A stretch of DNA of 64,000 nucleotides. It comes from Pedobacter sp. PLR (GTDB lineage: Bacteria > Bacteroidota > Bacteroidia > Sphingobacteriales > Sphingobacteriaceae). The translations under genes and the position numbers were made by a program. The stretch spans positions 1 to 64,000 of the forward strand of contig NZ_JAPIVQ010000012.1 of assembly GCF_026239675.1 (NCBI RefSeq), written 5' to 3'. The first letter of the stretch is position 1. Each line of letters begins with the position of its first letter. The notes beneath the pieces are model-generated. The model saw only the letters and a program-made list of their open reading frames with translations. It was not told the origin of the DNA and did not search any database. Shown piece by piece: positions 62,934-64,000 of this stretch.

Positions 62934-64000
62934 TTTTACAAAGTTTGCTCATTCTGATGTTTATCACAGGCACTGTGATGGCACAGAATCGAACAATCAC
63001 TGGTACGGTTACAGATAAGGAAGACGGAACTCCGCTTCCCGGGGTAACTGTCCGGATGGTAGGGACCAAGATTGGTACCCAAACTGCGGCAAATGGTAAA
63101 TATTCATTGAGTATACCTACAGGTAATGCTCAATTAGAGTTCTCTTACCTGGGATATATCTCCCAAACCATTAACCTGGCTTCTTCCAATGTGGTGAATG
63201 CTTCTTTAGTTATTGACTCTAAACAATTAAATGAGGTAGTCGTTACTTCCTTTGGTGTTCAGAAGCAGGCGAGATCAATAGGATCAAGTATTGGAAAGTT
63301 AACCAATGATCAGATTACTCAGGTTGCTGAGCCCGATTTATTGAAAAGTATGCAAGGGAAAGTGGCCGGGGTAGATATCCGCGCTTCCCAGGGTACTCCA
63401 GGTTCTGCAACACGTATTCAGTTGAGGGGTAATACTTCATTTACCGGCGACACACAACCTTTGATCGTTGTGGATGGGATACCTTACAGTAATGATCAGG
63501 TAACGACATCCAGTCAGCTTGGTGGTGGTGGTGCTTATGGAAGTGGTCTTGGTAATCTTGATCAGAATGACATTGCTTCCATGCAGATCCTTAAAGGGTC
63601 CGGAGCTGCTGCATTATATGGATCACGTGCCTCAAATGGGGTGATCCTGATTACTACTAAAAGTGGAAGTGCTTCAAGGAGCAATAAGGGAATGGAGATT
63701 AACTTCAAAAGTTCCGCATCCCTGGAGCAGATTGCCGCTTTACCAGATCTTCAAAATAGCTTTGGTACAGGATCTTACGGCAACTACTCTGCTTCAAACG
63801 GTTCATGGGGACCTAAATTTGGAGGAGCATTAACCACTATTCCTGCATGGCCCGCTTACCTGGCTGCGTATCCTGAATTATTCCCTGATAAAACCGTTCC
63901 ATACCAGGCCCATCCGGATAACGTAAAAAGCTTATTTAAAAACGGATATGTGTTTGAGAACTCTATCAGTTTTAACGGAGGTGATGAAAAAACTGCATTC
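62934..64000 (+). CDS. susC: SusC/RagA-type transporter without STN domain, 3' end outside window
   Basis: Open from ATG 62934 to the window end. Signal peptide (ends VMAQNR), carboxypeptidase-D-like domain (GTVTDKEDGTPLPGVTVRMV), TonB box LNEVVVTSFGVQKQ, and a plug with KVAGVDIRASQGTPGSATRI and QILKGSGAAALYGSRASNGV. Unlike the first SusC there is no STN domain, so it does not signal through FecR and is probably controlled by a separate regulator. The SusD should follow beyond the window. Confidence 0.9.

Overview
The window looks like a chromosomal segment of a Bacteroidota bacterium, most likely family Sphingobacteriaceae (Pedobacter-like). The grounds are SusC/SusD outer-membrane pairs, an ECF sigma/FecR switch, promoters with a TAnnTTTG -7 element, weak ribosome binding sites, low-to-moderate GC, and many protein families typical of that group (DUF6266, DUF5689, DUF6526, DUF5996, DUF2931). 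No rRNA, tRNA, CRISPR array, phage module or intact insertion sequence was seen.

Layout. 1-782 is the 3'-truncated end (by the window edge) of a secreted collagen-like repeat protein. 783-5565 is gene-poor and decayed. It holds a broken tyrosine-integrase start, a family of short dispersed repeats, and four broken genes (two related lipoprotein-like genes, two cupins), with a few small genes that look intact. 6478-9724 is a redox/alkylation stress group: HxlR regulator, divergent peroxiredoxin, AlkC/AlkD-like HEAT protein, BrnQ transporter. 9978-16837 is mixed housekeeping and regulation: DUF6629 membrane protein, alpha/beta hydrolase, PAS histidine kinase, CoiA-like nuclease, AraC regulator, PRISE-type reductase. 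17054-23239 is a probable iron/siderophore uptake cluster: DUF5689 lipoprotein, TonB receptor, PepSY membrane protein, DUF3108-like lipoprotein. Metalloregulator-like palindromes lie upstream of its first two genes. 23249-30354 is small single genes, including D-lactate-type dehydrogenase, XRE regulator, AHSA1 protein, PRC-barrel protein, dodecin and a 52-aa membrane protein.

30431-34347 is a two-gene arabinan-degrading operon (GH51, then a double GH43) without its own SusCD. 34640-44559 contains VOC, NmrA and AraC genes, a DUF2931/beta-helix gene pair, an erythromycin-esterase-like protein and a penicillin-binding-type serine hydrolase. 45752-59187 is the clearest system: a minus-strand polysaccharide utilisation locus reading sigma factor, FecR, STN-containing SusC, SusD, GH76 endo-mannanase, GH92 alpha-mannosidase and a DUF4965/DUF1793 glutaminase-family enzyme. 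Family content points to alpha-mannan (yeast cell wall or high-mannose glycans). A second SusC without an STN domain starts at 62934 and leaves the window.

No convincing undescribed multi-gene system was found. The most rewarding parts are the decayed 0.8-5.5 kb segment, whose broken genes only appear when frames are stitched together, the palindromes of the iron cluster and of 22274-22309, and the unexplained DUF2931/beta-helix pair. All family calls come from reading protein sequence by eye, with no database search.
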